From Stenotrophomonas rhizophila (GTDB lineage: Bacteria; Pseudomonadota; Gammaproteobacteria; Xanthomonadales; Xanthomonadaceae), in the NCBI RefSeq assembly GCF_020857975.1, contig NZ_JACWUO010000007.1, forward strand, positions 62,001-126,000: a DNA stretch of 64,000 nucleotides. The letters run 5' to 3'. Both the position numbers and the translations under genes were made by a program. Positions 9,186-18,251 of this stretch are shown one piece after another. A model generated the notes under the pieces. The model did no database searches. It was not told where the DNA came from and saw nothing but the letters and a program-made list of their open reading frames with translations. The first letter of the stretch is position 1. The number at the start of each line of letters is the position of its first letter.

Positions 9186-10298
9186 ATGTCGCAGCGTGAC
9201 TGGGTGGCCGCCGCCATCCGCAAGATCGAAGCCGATTTCAACCGCTCGGCCGACACCCATCTGATCCCGATGGACCTGCCCGGGCACGCCGGCATCGACC
9301 TGTACTTCAAGGACGAATCCAGCCACCCCACCGGCAGCCTCAAGCACCGGTTGGCGCGCTCGCTGTTCCTGTACGCGCTGGCCAATGGCTGGCTGCGCGA
9401 GGGGCGCCCGGTGATCGAGGCTTCCAGCGGCTCCACGGCGGTGTCCGAGGCCTACTTCGCGCGCCTGCTCGGGCTGCCGTTCATCGCGGTGATGCCGGCC
9501 ACCACCTCGCCGGAAAAGATCGCCGCGATCGAGTTCCACGGCGGGCGCTGCCATCTGGTCGAGCGCGCCTGCGACCTGAACTGCGACTCGGAGAAGCTGG
9601 CCCGGGAAACCGGCGGCCACTTCATGGACCAGTTCACCTACGCCGAGCGGGCCACCGACTGGCGCGCCAACAACAACATCGCCGAGTCGATCTTCAAACA
9701 GATGGCCGAAGAGCCGCACCCGGTGCCGGAGTGGATCGTGTGCAGCCCGGGCACCGGCGGCACCGCCGCCACCCTGGGCCGCTATGTGAGCTACCGCCGC
9801 CACGACACCCGCATCCTGTGCGCGGACCCGGAAGTGTCGGTGTTCTACGATGGTTACTGCGCGGCATTGGCCGGGCAGCCATGGCGCGAGCTGACCTGCA
9901 GCGGTGGTTCGCGGGTGGAAGGCATCGGCCGGCCGCGGGTGGAATCCAGTTTCATCCCGACCAGTGTCGATGCGATGGTCAAGGTGCCCGATGCGCTCAG
10001 CCTGGCGGCGATGCGCCACGTCAGCCGCCAGCTCGGGCGCCGGGTCGGCGGTTCAACCGGCACCAACTTCATCGGCGTGCTGCAGGCGGCCGAACGCATG
10101 CGCCAGGCCGGCCGCAGCGGCTCGATCGTGACCATCCTGTGCGACAGCGGCGAGCGCTATGCGCACAGCTACTACAACCCGGACTGGTACCGGCAGCAGG
10201 GCATCGACACCGAACAGGCCGACGCGCTGATCGCCGCCGCGGTGGCCGGGCAGGGGCTGCCGGCGCTGCCATGCGTGTCGCTCGAAGCGATGTATTGA
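9186..10298 (+). CDS. PLP-dependent cysteine synthase-family protein
   Basis: A 370-aa fold-type II PLP enzyme. The PLP lysine lies in [12 protein letters not shown] (about residue 54), the substrate loop is [15 protein letters not shown] and the phosphate-binding loop is [15 protein letters not shown]. It is longer than CysK (~320 aa), and the Asn of the usual SSGNTG loop is replaced by Ser (SSGSTA). It belongs to the divergent cysteine synthase-like group, some members of which act as cysteine desulfhydrases or use other serine esters. It may synthesise or degrade cysteine. No cys genes are adjacent, so the reaction is open. Confidence 0.85.
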   Translation: MSQRDWVAAAIRKIEADFNRSADTHLIPMDLPGHAGIDLYFKDESSHPTGSLKHRLARSLFLYALANGWLREGRPVIEASSGSTAVSEAYFARLLGLPFIAVMPATTSPEKIAAIEFHGGRCHLVERACDLNCDSEKLARETGGHFMDQFTYAERATDWRANNNIAESIFKQMAEEPHPVPEWIVCSPGTGGTAATLGRYVSYRRHDTRILCADPEVSVFYDGYCAALAGQPWRELTCSGGSRVEGIGRPRVESSFIPTSVDAMVKVPDALSLAAMRHVSRQLGRRVGGSTGTNFIGVLQAAERMRQAGRSGSIVTILCDSGERYAHSYYNPDWYRQQGIDTEQADALIAAAVAGQGLPALPCVSLEAMY

Positions 10299-10336
10299 GC
10301 GGGCAGGCCGGGAGGTGATCCGGCCATGAGGCGGCG

Positions 10337-10732
10337 TTACGCAGCGATCGCCTCGTAGGCATCCAGGACGGTGTCGCGCAGTACCGGCGGCAGCGCCTCG
10401 TAGGCGGCGGCGTGGTCGTCGAACTGCAGCGCCAGGTCGACGCCGACCCGGCGCCCGGCACTGACCGCCAGCACGGTCAGCAGCGTGCACAGCACGAACT
10501 CGCGCTCATGGCCGGGTTCGCAGCGCGCCGCGCCGCGTTCGATCACCTCGTAGGGGTACCAGAGCTGGTCCTCGTGCAGGCGCCCCTGCTGGGGACCGAC
10601 CAGTTGCTGCAGGGCCGCGCGGTGGCGGGGCTGTTCCTCGGCCGGGCCCAATGCGGCGATCCAGTCCAGCTCGGCGCCGCTGGCGGTACCGATCAGCGCG
10701 AACGCGGGCAGGGCGTGGGTGAAACCATCCAT
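10337..10732 (-). CDS. Conserved hypothetical protein
   Basis: 131 aa, acidic, soluble, no signal peptide or helix-span. It starts MDGFTHALPAFALIGTASGA and holds WYPYEVIERGAARCEPGHER and DLALQFDDHAAAYEALPPVL. The start at 10732 has GGAG 6 nt upstream, which supports it over the longer frame to 11104 that would overlap prlC. The family is not recognised. It is divergent from prlC and convergent with the cysteine synthase-like gene. Confidence 0.75.
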   Translation of the reverse strand: MDGFTHALPAFALIGTASGAELDWIAALGPAEEQPRHRAALQQLVGPQQGRLHEDQLWYPYEVIERGAARCEPGHEREFVLCTLLTVLAVSAGRRVGVDLALQFDDHAAAYEALPPVLRDTVLDAYEAIAA

Positions 10733-10885
10733 GACTGCTCCGGGACAGCACCGTGGGGGCTCCAGCCTCGGCCGGCTGCCGTCAGCCGCGCGTGAACATC
10801 GCCGGCGCAGGCCTTGTGCCCGGCCCGCGGCAATGCCATATCGTGGGCAATGCCGCGGCCGCGGCCCTGTTGTCTGGAGATGCCT

Positions 10886-12916
10886 GTGACCCCCACCAAC
10901 CCCCTGCTGGATTTTTCCGGCCTGCCCCGTTTCGATGCGATCCGGCCCGAGCACATCGGTCCGGCGATCGACGCCCTGCTGGCCCAGGCCGAGGCGGCCG
11001 TGCGCGCCGTCGAGACGGTCAGCCCGGTCACCTGGGCCAGCTTCGTCGAACCGCTGGATGACGCCACCGAACGGCTGTGGCGCGCCTGGGGCCAGGTGGG
11101 CCACCTGCAGGCCGTGGTCAATACCCCGGCGCTGCGCGAGGCCTACAACGCCAACCTGCCCAAGGTGACCCGCTTCGGCAGCGCGCTGGGCCAGAACCTG
11201 GCACTGTTCCAGCAGTACCGCGCGCTGGCCGCCGCGCCCGAAGCGGCCCGCTACGACGCGCCCCGGCGCAAGGTGCTGGACAACGCCCTGCGCGATTTCC
11301 GCCTGGGCGGGGCCGAACTGGACGCGGCCGGCAAGGCCCGCTTCGGCGCGATCAAGGAAGAGCTGTCAGCGCTGTCGGCACGGTTTTCGCAGAACGTGCT
11401 CGATGCCACCGACGCCTGGTCGCTGCAGGTCGACGATGCGGCCGAACTGGCCGGGCTGCCCGATGATGTGATCGCCGCCGCACGCGCCGCCGCGGAAAAG
11501 GACGGCCTGCCGGGCTGGAAGCTGACCCTGCAGATGCCGTGCTACCTGCCGGTGCAGACCTACGCCGCGCACCGCCCGCTGCGCGAGGCGCTGTACCGCG
11601 CCAACGCGCTGCGCGCCTCGGAGTTCGGCGATGCCGCGCTGGACAACAGCGCCAACATCGACCGCGTGCTGGCGCTGCGCGCCGAGCTGGCCGCGCTGCT
11701 GGGTTTTGCCGACTACGCCGCCTATTCGATCGCCACCAAGATGGCCGAAGACGCCGCCCAGGTGCAGGGCTTCCTGCGCGACCTGGCCGCCCGCGCCAAG
11801 CCCTACGCGCAGCGCGACCGTGCCGAACTGGAGGCGTTCGCGCGTGACCAGCTGGGCCTGGACACGCTGGAAGCCTGGGACCTGGCCTATGCCAGCGAGC
11901 AGCTCAAGCAGGCGCGCTACAGCTACTCCGAGCAGGAGGTGAAGCAGTACTTCACCGAGCCGAAGGTGCTGGAAGGTTTGTTCGGCGTGATCGACGCGCT
12001 GTACGGGCTGCAGGTGCAGCCGGACGATGCGCCGGTCTGGCATCCGGACGTGCGCTTCTTCCGCCTGGTCGATGCGCAGGGCGCGCTGGTCGGCCAGTTC
12101 TACCTGGACCTGTACGCACGCGAAGGCAAGCGTGGCGGGGCGTGGATGGACGATTGCCGCAACCGCCGCGATACCGCCGCCGGCGTGCAGACGCCGCTGG
12201 TGTACCTGGTCTGCAACTTCGGCCGGGGCGCCGGCGGCAAGCCGGCCACCTTCAGCCACGATGAGGTCACCACGCTGTTCCATGAAATGGGCCACGGCCT
12301 GCACCAGCTGTTGACCGGCATCGGCGAACTGGGCGTGGCCGGCATCAACGGGGTGGAGTGGGATGCGGTGGAGCTGCCGAGCCAGTTCATGGAGAACTTC
12401 TGCTGGGAATGGGAGCGTGTGCAGGCGATGACCGCGCACGTGGACAGCGGTGCGCCGCTGCCGCGCGCGTTGTTCGAGCGCATGCTGGCCGCGCGCAATT
12501 TCCAGAGCGGCATGTTCACCGTGCGCCAGCTGGAGTTCGCGTTGTTCGACATGCAGCTGCACAGCGGGTTCGACCCGCAGCAGGACAACGTGCTGGCCCT
12601 GCTCGAGCGCGTCCGCGACGAAGTGGCGGTCAATCGGCCGCCGGCCTGGAACCGGTTCCCGCACCAGTTCAGCCATATCTTCGCCGGCGGTTACGCGGCC
12701 GGCTACTACAGCTACAAGTGGGCCGAAGTGCTCAGCGCCGATGCTTATGCCGCCTTCGAGGAAGCACCGGAACAGGTGGCGCAGACCGGCCGGCGGTTCC
12801 GCGAGGAAGTGCTGTCGCGTGGTGGCAGCCGCAGTGCCGCGGAGAACTTCGCCGCCTTCCGTGGGCGCGCACCGAAGGTGGATGCGCTGCTGCGCCATAA
12901 CGGCATGGCGGGGTAA
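10886..12916 (+). CDS. prlC: Oligopeptidase A (M3 family zinc metallopeptidase)
   Basis: 676 aa; a cytoplasmic thimet-type peptidase that degrades short peptides, including cleaved signal peptides. The HExxH zinc site reads HEMGH at about residue 466, and the third ligand region is GINGVEWDAVELPSQFMENF. Length matches E. coli OpdA (680 aa). The start is placed at GTG 10886 (MTPTNPLLDFSGLP), because GGAG lies 6 nt before it. The in-frame ATG at 10880 has the Shine-Dalgarno abutting it, and E. coli OpdA also begins M-T-N-P-L-L. Confidence 0.95.
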   Translation: MTPTNPLLDFSGLPRFDAIRPEHIGPAIDALLAQAEAAVRAVETVSPVTWASFVEPLDDATERLWRAWGQVGHLQAVVNTPALREAYNANLPKVTRFGSALGQNLALFQQYRALAAAPEAARYDAPRRKVLDNALRDFRLGGAELDAAGKARFGAIKEELSALSARFSQNVLDATDAWSLQVDDAAELAGLPDDVIAAARAAAEKDGLPGWKLTLQMPCYLPVQTYAAHRPLREALYRANALRASEFGDAALDNSANIDRVLALRAELAALLGFADYAAYSIATKMAEDAAQVQGFLRDLAARAKPYAQRDRAELEAFARDQLGLDTLEAWDLAYASEQLKQARYSYSEQEVKQYFTEPKVLEGLFGVIDALYGLQVQPDDAPVWHPDVRFFRLVDAQGALVGQFYLDLYAREGKRGGAWMDDCRNRRDTAAGVQTPLVYLVCNFGRGAGGKPATFSHDEVTTLFHEMGHGLHQLLTGIGELGVAGINGVEWDAVELPSQFMENFCWEWERVQAMTAHVDSGAPLPRALFERMLAARNFQSGMFTVRQLEFALFDMQLHSGFDPQQDNVLALLERVRDEVAVNRPPAWNRFPHQFSHIFAGGYAAGYYSYKWAEVLSADAYAAFEEAPEQVAQTGRRFREEVLSRGGSRSAAENFAAFRGRAPKVDALLRHNGMAG

Positions 12917-12992
12917 AACGCGCAATGGCGCGTTCCACCCCACGGTCTGCTGCGCACACCGTGGGCCCCGCCTCACCATGTCTCCAGATCCC

Positions 12993-13027
12993 CGCGCCTA
13001 TCGGCGCGCCCCCTTGACTCAAGGGGG
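12993..13027. repeat. Double-hairpin intergenic motif, locus 1
   Basis: The first hairpin is CGCGCC-TATC-GGCGCG (12993-13008). Directly following is CCCCCTTGA-C-TCAAGGGGG (13009-13027). The same two-hairpin layout recurs at 30633-30663 and 58112-58146. Confidence 0.75.
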
Positions 13028-13113
13028 CCATGCCTCCGGATACGGATCGACGCAAGGCAGTCCAGTGCCGATCGATCGGCCTGGAGACAACGGGGACGCC
13101 AATAGCGGGGACG

Positions 13114-13203
13114 GGTAGTGCCGGCCGCTGGCCGGCTCCCCGGGGCATGTGATGCCACGCGCCTACGAGCATCATGCAGAGCCGGCCAGCGGCCGGCACT
13201 ACC
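13114..13203. repeat. Pair of facing SMAG palindromes
   Basis: GTAGTGCCGGCCGCTGGCCG starts at 13115 and its inverted counterpart ends GGCACTACC at 13203, with about 40 nt between them. Such facing pairs form long cruciforms or RNA stems and are typical of SMAG/REP dimers. Confidence 0.85.
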
Positions 13204-13233
13204 CTGCATCGTCATCGTGCGGCGGCACGTTGA

Positions 13234-14034
13234 TCAATCGGCGTAGATCATCTTCCGGGTCATGCCGCCATCGGCGATGTGGTCCTGGCCGGTGATGAAG
13301 CCGGACAGCTCCGACAGCAGGAATACCGCCAGCGCGCCGATGTCTTCCGGTTGCCCGACCCGGCCGGCCGGATGCTGCGCGTGGTCGCGGCGCGAGAGTT
13401 TGGGTGTGCGTCGCCGCGCCGGCGCCTGCCAGGCATCGGTGGCGATCCAGCCCGGGCTGATGCTGTTGACCCGCACCTGCGGCCCTTCGCTGAGCGCCAG
13501 GGCATGGGTGAAGGCCACCAGGCCGCCCTTGGCAGCGGCATAGGCCTCGCTGTCGGGCTCGGACTGCCAGGCGCGGGTGGAGGCGATGTTGACGATCGCA
13601 CCGGCTTGCTTACGCAGTGCCGGCAGCGCGTGCTTGCTGCACAGGAAGGCGCCGTGCAGGCTGGACAGCCGGCGCTGCCATTCGGCCAGCGTCATCTGCG
13701 CCAACGGGGTGCCGTGGGCGCTGGCGAGGCCTGCGTTGTTGACCAGCCCGTGGAGGTGGCCGAAGCGTTTCAGCGTGGCCTTGAGCAAGGCCTGCACGCT
13801 GCGCTCGCTGGCCACGTCCGTGCGCTGGAACGCAGCGCGGTCGGGCAACGCCCATTCCTGCAGGCAGGCCTTGCCGGCCGCGGCGTCCAGGTCGGCGATC
13901 ATCACGCTGCCGCCGGCGCCCAGCACCGCCTGGGCGATGCCGCGGCCCACGCCCTGCGCGCCACCGGTGACGATCACCACCCGGTCACGCAGCGGCTGGC
14001 CGGCCCACTCGGCGATGGCCGGGGTCAGTGGCAC
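13234..14034 (-). CDS. SDR-family oxidoreductase
   Basis: A 266-aa classical short-chain dehydrogenase/reductase. The cofactor motif is VTGGAQGVGRGIA, the structural motif is LVNNAGLA, the catalytic Ser lies in IVNIASTRAW, and the catalytic Tyr/Lys pair is YAAAK. The C-terminal FITGQDHIADGGMTRKM is usual for the family. An open frame continues upstream into the next gene, so the start is uncertain. GTG at 14034 overlaps the DUF1415 stop by 10 nt, which suggests translational coupling. NAD(P)H-dependent; substrate unknown. Confidence 0.87.
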   Translation of the reverse strand: MPLTPAIAEWAGQPLRDRVVIVTGGAQGVGRGIAQAVLGAGGSVMIADLDAAAGKACLQEWALPDRAAFQRTDVASERSVQALLKATLKRFGHLHGLVNNAGLASAHGTPLAQMTLAEWQRRLSSLHGAFLCSKHALPALRKQAGAIVNIASTRAWQSEPDSEAYAAAKGGLVAFTHALALSEGPQVRVNSISPGWIATDAWQAPARRRTPKLSRRDHAQHPAGRVGQPEDIGALAVFLLSELSGFITGQDHIADGGMTRKMIYAD

Positions 14035-14618
14035 CGCGGGGTGTCCTTGCGCCCCAGCAGCCGCGTCCAGCCTTCCACGCCCAGCTTGTCCAGGGTTTCG
14101 ATGTTGCGCTCGACGATCACGTCCGGGTCCGGGAAGGCGGCCACCGCGCGTTCCACGCTGTCTTCGCGCAGCAGGTGCAGGGTCGGGTAGGGCGCGCGGT
14201 TGGTGTAGTTGCTGACATCGTCCGGCGCGGTCCCTTCGAACTGGTACTGCGGGTGGAAGCTGGCCACCTGCAGGATGCCCTGCAGGTCCAGTGCCTCGAT
14301 CGCCGCATCGGCGTTGTCGAGGAAATCGTTGTAATCCAGGAAATCGGTCAGCACCTGCGGATGCACGATCAAGGTGGTGTCGATCTGCTCGGCCGGGGTA
14401 TCGCGCAGCAGCACCAGCTCCTCGGCCAGTTCTTCGACCAGGGCCTCGGCGGTGGTGGCATCGCTGAGCACGAAACGCACCTGGTCCTTGACGTAGACCG
14501 CCTTGGCGAACGGGCACAGGTTCAGCCCGATCACGATCTGCTCCAGCCACTTGCGGGTTTCGGCGATCGGGTCGCTGCCGTCCAGGGCGGCGTCATTGGG
14601 CAGGGAGGCATCATTCAT
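14025..14618 (-). CDS. DUF1415-family protein
   Basis: A 197-aa soluble protein of unknown function, conserved in proteobacteria. Recognisable family segments are WLEQIVIGLNLCPFAKAVY near the N-terminus, TLIVHPQVLTDFLDYNDFLD in the centre and FHPQYQFEGTAPDDVSNYTN followed by RAPYPTLHLLRE. The conserved Cys in NLCPFAK and several conserved His/Asp residues hint at a metal or redox role, but this is unproven. It forms a two-gene unit with the overlapping SDR gene. Confidence 0.88.
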   Translation of the reverse strand: MNDASLPNDAALDGSDPIAETRKWLEQIVIGLNLCPFAKAVYVKDQVRFVLSDATTAEALVEELAEELVLLRDTPAEQIDTTLIVHPQVLTDFLDYNDFLDNADAAIEALDLQGILQVASFHPQYQFEGTAPDDVSNYTNRAPYPTLHLLREDSVERAVAAFPDPDVIVERNIETLDKLGVEGWTRLLGRKDTPRCH

Positions 14619-14764
14619 GGCGGGCGGTATCGCGGGCTGGGCAGGCGATTGTACGGCCCGCGCCCGTTACAGCGCGTGGCGGCCGTGGGCCGAAGGCCCG
14701 GGGCCGGCCAGGGCGGCGCGCAGTGCCGGGCACTGGCCGGCGCTGCCCAGGCCGCCCGTGCCGG

Positions 14765-15247
14765 TCAATCGCGGAAATTGTCGAACTGCAGCGGAACCTC
14801 GAACGTCTCCTTCCTCAGCAGGGCCATCGCATCCTGCAGGTCATCGCGCTTCTTGCCGGTCACGCGCAGCTTGTCGCCGTTGATCTGGCTGTCGACCTTG
14901 AGCTTGGCTTCCTTGATCTTCGCGGCGATCTTCTTGGCGACCTTCTGTTCGATGCCCTGCTTGACGGTGATCTTCTGCCGGGCGCCGGCCAGGTTGGTTT
15001 CGATGTCGCCAAATTCCAGGCACGCCGCGTCGATCTTCCGCGCGGTCAGGCGCTGGCGCAGGATGTCGGTCATCTGCTGCAACTGGAAGTCGCTGGGAGC
15101 GGACTGGCTGATCACGCTGTCTTCCAGCACGAACTTGGCGTCCACGCCCTTGAAGTCGAAGCGGGTGGACAGCTCGCGGTTGGCCTGGTCGACCGCGTTG
15201 GTCAGTTCGTGGATATCGACTTCGGAGACGACGTCAAAAGAGGGCAT
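14765..15247 (-). CDS. yajQ: YajQ-family nucleotide (cyclic di-GMP) binding protein
   Basis: 160 aa, beginning MPSFDVVSEVDIHELTNAVD and ending VPLQFDNFRD, as in YajQ. In Xanthomonas campestris a member of this family binds cyclic di-GMP and works with a LysR-type regulator in virulence control. That is family knowledge, not shown here. The start at 15247 is chosen because the following residues match the family N-terminus and TTGGAG lies upstream. An extension to 15295 has no support. Monocistronic, divergent from the DMT transporter gene. Confidence 0.95.
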   Translation of the reverse strand: MPSFDVVSEVDIHELTNAVDQANRELSTRFDFKGVDAKFVLEDSVISQSAPSDFQLQQMTDILRQRLTARKIDAACLEFGDIETNLAGARQKITVKQGIEQKVAKKIAAKIKEAKLKVDSQINGDKLRVTGKKRDDLQDAMALLRKETFEVPLQFDNFRD

Positions 15248-15316
15248 GGGCGGAACTCCAACGGGTGAATGCCGACATTCTAACCAACCCTGCATGGACG
15301 GCCGGGTCAGGACGGC

Positions 15317-15322
15317 GATAAT
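15317..15322 (+). promoter_or_regulatory. -10 box GATAAT predicting a leaderless DMT transporter mRNA
   Basis: GATAAT ends 5 nt before the ATG at 15328, so transcription would begin at or next to the start codon. No Shine-Dalgarno is present. Confidence 0.5.
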
Positions 15323-15327
15323 GGGGC

Positions 15328-16224
15328 ATGAATCTGCAACGCTCCCCCTCCCGTGCCGTGGCCTGGATGCTGATGGCCGTGGCCTGTTTCTCGCTGATGG
15401 ACGCGGGCATGAAGCAGCTCTCGGCCAGCTATCCCACCCTGCAGGTGACCTTCCTGCGCGGCGCGGCCTCGCTGCCGTTCGTGCTGGTCTGGGTGCTGGC
15501 CACCGCCGGGCCGCGCTCGCTGGTGCCCAAGCGCTGGGGCCTGCACCTGCTGCGCGGCGTGCTTGGCATGGCGATGATCGGCTGCTTCGTGTACGCGCTG
15601 CGCAGTCTGCCGCTGTCCACCGCCTACACCATCTACTTCGTGGCCCCGCTGCTGATCGCGGCGCTGTCGGTGCCGTTGCTGGGCGAGCATGTCGGCCCGC
15701 GCCGCTGGATCGCCATCGGCATCGGCCTGGTCGGGGTGATGGTGGTGCTGCGCCCGGGCGTGGGCGGCTTCATCTCGGTGCCGGGGCTGATGGTGCTGCT
15801 GGCGGCCACCGCCTACGCGGTGGCCGCGATCACGGTCAGCATGCTGACCCGCACCGACACCCCGCAGTCGATGGTGGTCTGGTTCCTGGTGATCATGGCG
15901 GTCGGCGCCGGCCTGTTGGCCATTCCCGACTGGCAGCCGCTGCAGCCGGGCCACGCGGTGTTGATCGCCGGCATGGGCCTGGCCGGGGCCGGCGGGCAGG
16001 TGGCCCTGACCCGCGCCTTCCAGCTCGGCGAGGCCTCGCTGATCGCACCGCTGGAATACACCGGGCTGGTCTGGGTGATCGGCTGGGACCTGTTGTTCTG
16101 GGGCGTGCTGCCCGACCAGGTGACCTGGCTGGGGGCGGCGATCATCGTCGCTTCCGGTCTGTACCTGCTGCACCGCGAGCGGGTCCGCCAAGTCCAGCCG
16201 CCGGCGCCGCTGGACCATCCCTGA
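15328..16224 (+). CDS. DMT-superfamily (EamA) transporter
   Basis: A 298-aa inner-membrane protein with about ten hydrophobic helices in two EamA repeats: residues about 10-140 (AWMLMAVACFSLMDAGMKQL ... VMVVLRP) and 150-285 (GLMVLLAATAYAVAAITVSM ... GLYLLHRERVR). The family exports amino acids, nucleotide precursors or drugs. No neighbour defines the substrate. It is followed, after 141 bp, by metNI. Confidence 0.9.
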   Translation: MNLQRSPSRAVAWMLMAVACFSLMDAGMKQLSASYPTLQVTFLRGAASLPFVLVWVLATAGPRSLVPKRWGLHLLRGVLGMAMIGCFVYALRSLPLSTAYTIYFVAPLLIAALSVPLLGEHVGPRRWIAIGIGLVGVMVVLRPGVGGFISVPGLMVLLAATAYAVAAITVSMLTRTDTPQSMVVWFLVIMAVGAGLLAIPDWQPLQPGHAVLIAGMGLAGAGGQVALTRAFQLGEASLIAPLEYTGLVWVIGWDLLFWGVLPDQVTWLGAAIIVASGLYLLHRERVRQVQPPAPLDHP

Positions 16225-16274
16225 GCCCGGGCGGGCTGCCGGCCGGCCGGGATCACATGGTCTTAGAACCAAAC

Positions 16275-16287
16275 GGAATATGATTCC
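16275..16287. promoter_or_regulatory. Inverted repeat GGAAT-ATG-ATTCC upstream of metN
   Basis: A perfect 5-bp inverted repeat in an AT-richer patch, 78 nt before the metN start. It is a plausible operator or promoter element. It does not match a methionine regulator site that I can name. Confidence 0.35.
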
Positions 16288-16365
16288 ACGCAGCCGCACG
16301 GGCCAGGGCCGTCCCGCGCTGGTAGGCTGCACGCCCCCTCCCGTCGATGCCCGGTTGACCGCGAA

Positions 16366-17373
16366 GTGATCGAGTTCCAGCGCCTGCACAAATCCTATGC
16401 CGTCGGCGGCCGCGCGATCGCCGCGCTGCAGCCGCTGGACCTGACCATCGAGGCCGGCGAGGTATTCGGCATCATCGGCCATTCCGGCGCCGGCAAATCG
16501 ACCCTGATCCGCCTGATCAACCGGCTCGAGGAACCCACCGGCGGGCGCCTGCTGATCAACGGCGAGGACGTCACCGCGCTGGATGCGGCCGGCCTGCGGG
16601 TGCTGCGCCGGAAGATCGGCATGATCTTCCAGCACTTCAACCTGCTGTCCTCGCGCACGGTGGCGGCCAATGTCGCCTTCCCGCTGGAACTGGCCGGTAC
16701 GCCGCGCGCGCAGGTCGATGCGCGGGTGGACGAACTGCTGCATATGGTCGGGCTTGAGGCGCATGCGTCCAAGTACCCGGCGCAGCTGTCCGGTGGCCAG
16801 AAGCAGCGCGTCGGCATCGCCCGCGCCCTGGCCACTCGCCCGCAGATCCTGCTGTGCGATGAAGCCACCAGCGCGCTGGACCCGCAGACCACCGCCTCGG
16901 TGCTCAAGCTGCTGGGCAAGATCAACCGCGAGCTGGGCCTGACGGTGGTGCTGATCACCCACGAAATGGATGTGATCCGCCGGGTCTGCGACCGCGTGGC
17001 GGTGCTCGATGCCGGCCATCTGGTCGAGACCGGCCCGGTCACCGAGGTGTTCCTGCATCCGCGGCACCCGACCACGCGGCGCTTTGTCAGCGAGTCCGAA
17101 CAGGTCGACGAGGGCGAGCTGCACAAGGATTTCGACGCGGTGGCCGGGCGCATCGTGCGCCTGACCTTCCTCGGCGCCGATACCTACGAACCGCTGCTGG
17201 GGCGCATCGCGCGCGATACCGGGGTGGACTACAACATCCTGTCCGGCCGCATCGACCGGATCAAGGACACCCCCTATGGCCAGCTGACCGTGTCGCTGGT
17301 CGGTGGCGACGTGCAGGCCGCGCAGGCCGGGTTCGTCGCCGCCGGCGTCCACCTTGAGGAGCTGCGCCGATGA
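16366..17373 (+). CDS. metN: Methionine ABC transporter, ATP-binding protein
   Basis: A 335-aa ATPase of the D/L-methionine importer. Walker A is [11 protein letters not shown], the signature is [14 protein letters not shown] and Walker B is [14 protein letters not shown]. The segment [20 protein letters not shown] is typical of MetN, and the last ~90 residues form the NIL domain that senses internal methionine. The start is GTG 16366 ([13 protein letters not shown]). It overlaps metI by 4 nt. No metQ binding-protein gene follows within the window. Confidence 0.95.
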   Translation: MIEFQRLHKSYAVGGRAIAALQPLDLTIEAGEVFGIIGHSGAGKSTLIRLINRLEEPTGGRLLINGEDVTALDAAGLRVLRRKIGMIFQHFNLLSSRTVAANVAFPLELAGTPRAQVDARVDELLHMVGLEAHASKYPAQLSGGQKQRVGIARALATRPQILLCDEATSALDPQTTASVLKLLGKINRELGLTVVLITHEMDVIRRVCDRVAVLDAGHLVETGPVTEVFLHPRHPTTRRFVSESEQVDEGELHKDFDAVAGRIVRLTFLGADTYEPLLGRIARDTGVDYNILSGRIDRIKDTPYGQLTVSLVGGDVQAAQAGFVAAGVHLEELRR

Positions 17374-18059
17374 TGCTGGCCACCGCAGGCGGCTTCTTCC
17401 GCCATCTGGACGCAGGCAAATGGGCCGATATCGGCCAGGCCACCGTCGACACCCTGCTGATGCTCGGCGGTTCGCTGCCGTTGACCCTGGCCATCGGCCT
17501 GCCGCTGGGCGTGCTGCTGTTCCTGACCGGTTCGCCGCAGCTGCACCGCAAGCCGGTGCTGTATGGCGTGCTGGCACTGCTGGTCAACCTGTTGCGCTCG
17601 GTGCCCTTCATCATCCTGATGATCGTGCTGATTCCGCTCACGCTGTGGATGATGGGCACTTCGCTGGGCGTGCGCGGGGCGATCGTGCCGCTGGTGATCG
17701 GCGCCGCACCGTTCTACGCCCGGCTGGTGGAAACCGCGTTGCGCGAAGTGGACCGCGGCGTGATCGAGGCGACCCAGGCGATGGGCGCCACCACCTGGCA
17801 ACTGGTCACCGGCGTGCTGTTGCCCGAGGCGCGCCCGGGCCTGATCGCCGGTGCCACGGTCACCGTGATCGCCTTGATCGGCTTCACCGCCATGGGCGGT
17901 GCGATCGGCTCGGGCGGGCTGGGCGACCTGGCCTTCCGCGACGGCTACCAGCGTTCGCATACCGACGTGGCCCTGGTCACCGTGGTGCTGCTGCTGGTGC
18001 TGGTGCAGCTGCTGCAGATGCTGGGCGACCGGCTGGTGGCGCACTACAGCCGCCGGTAG
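17370..18059 (+). CDS. metI: Methionine ABC transporter, permease
   Basis: A 229-aa inner-membrane permease partner of MetN. Five or six hydrophobic segments are visible. The EAA coupling loop reads [19 protein letters not shown]. Segments [18 protein letters not shown] and [20 protein letters not shown] are characteristic of MetI. Start ATG overlaps the metN stop. The stop codon TAG lies inside the GTAG head of a SMAG-like palindrome (18056-18080). Confidence 0.95.
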   Translation: MMLATAGGFFRHLDAGKWADIGQATVDTLLMLGGSLPLTLAIGLPLGVLLFLTGSPQLHRKPVLYGVLALLVNLLRSVPFIILMIVLIPLTLWMMGTSLGVRGAIVPLVIGAAPFYARLVETALREVDRGVIEATQAMGATTWQLVTGVLLPEARPGLIAGATVTVIALIGFTAMGGAIGSGGLGDLAFRDGYQRSHTDVALVTVVLLLVLVQLLQMLGDRLVAHYSRR

Positions 18060-18080
18060 GTGCCGACCGTTGGTCGGTAC
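18056..18080 (+). repeat. SMAG-like GTAG palindrome overlapping the metI stop codon
   Basis: GTAGGTGCCGACCGTTGGTC continues into GGTAC; CCGACC pairs with GGTCGG. The metI TAG stop is bases 2-4 of the repeat. It could protect the 3' end of the metNI mRNA. Confidence 0.75.
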
Positions 18081-18238
18081 TGCCCCTCTGGTCGGTACGG
18101 CGGCACGGCGATCGGAGGTGAAACACGGCGGCCTTGGTCGGCCAACTCCGGTCGGTTCTATCGTGCGCGACGAATCGATTGAGCGGCCTGTCGGGCCGCG
18201 CTGCATTGCGTGACCGGCGTTCGTGCTATATTCCGTTT

Positions 18239-18251
18239 AACGTAATACGTT
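18239..18251. promoter_or_regulatory. AACGT-AAT-ACGTT operator-like repeat of higBA
   Basis: A perfect 5-bp inverted repeat overlapping the higB start codon (TTG 18250). A TATATT -10 box lies at 18227-18232. Autorepression by HigA at such sites is known for the family; its use here is inferred. Confidence 0.55.

Larger units (their letters stand above)
12917..13233. other. Intergenic region with hairpins and a SMAG pair
   Basis: 317 bp between convergent genes. It holds a 7-bp hairpin with an AATG loop (12917-12934), a CCCACGGT/ACCGTGGG hairpin (about 12938-12964), the double hairpin at 12993-13027 and two facing GTAG palindromes (13114-13140 and 13181-13203). None has a T run, so the terminator role is uncertain. 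No gene seen. Confidence 0.7.

Noticed and set aside
13234..13514. SDR and DUF1415 as one fused protein (frame 13234-14550)
   Set aside because: The upstream part of that frame is out of phase with the DUF1415 protein and looks like shadow sequence; two overlapping genes explain the region better.
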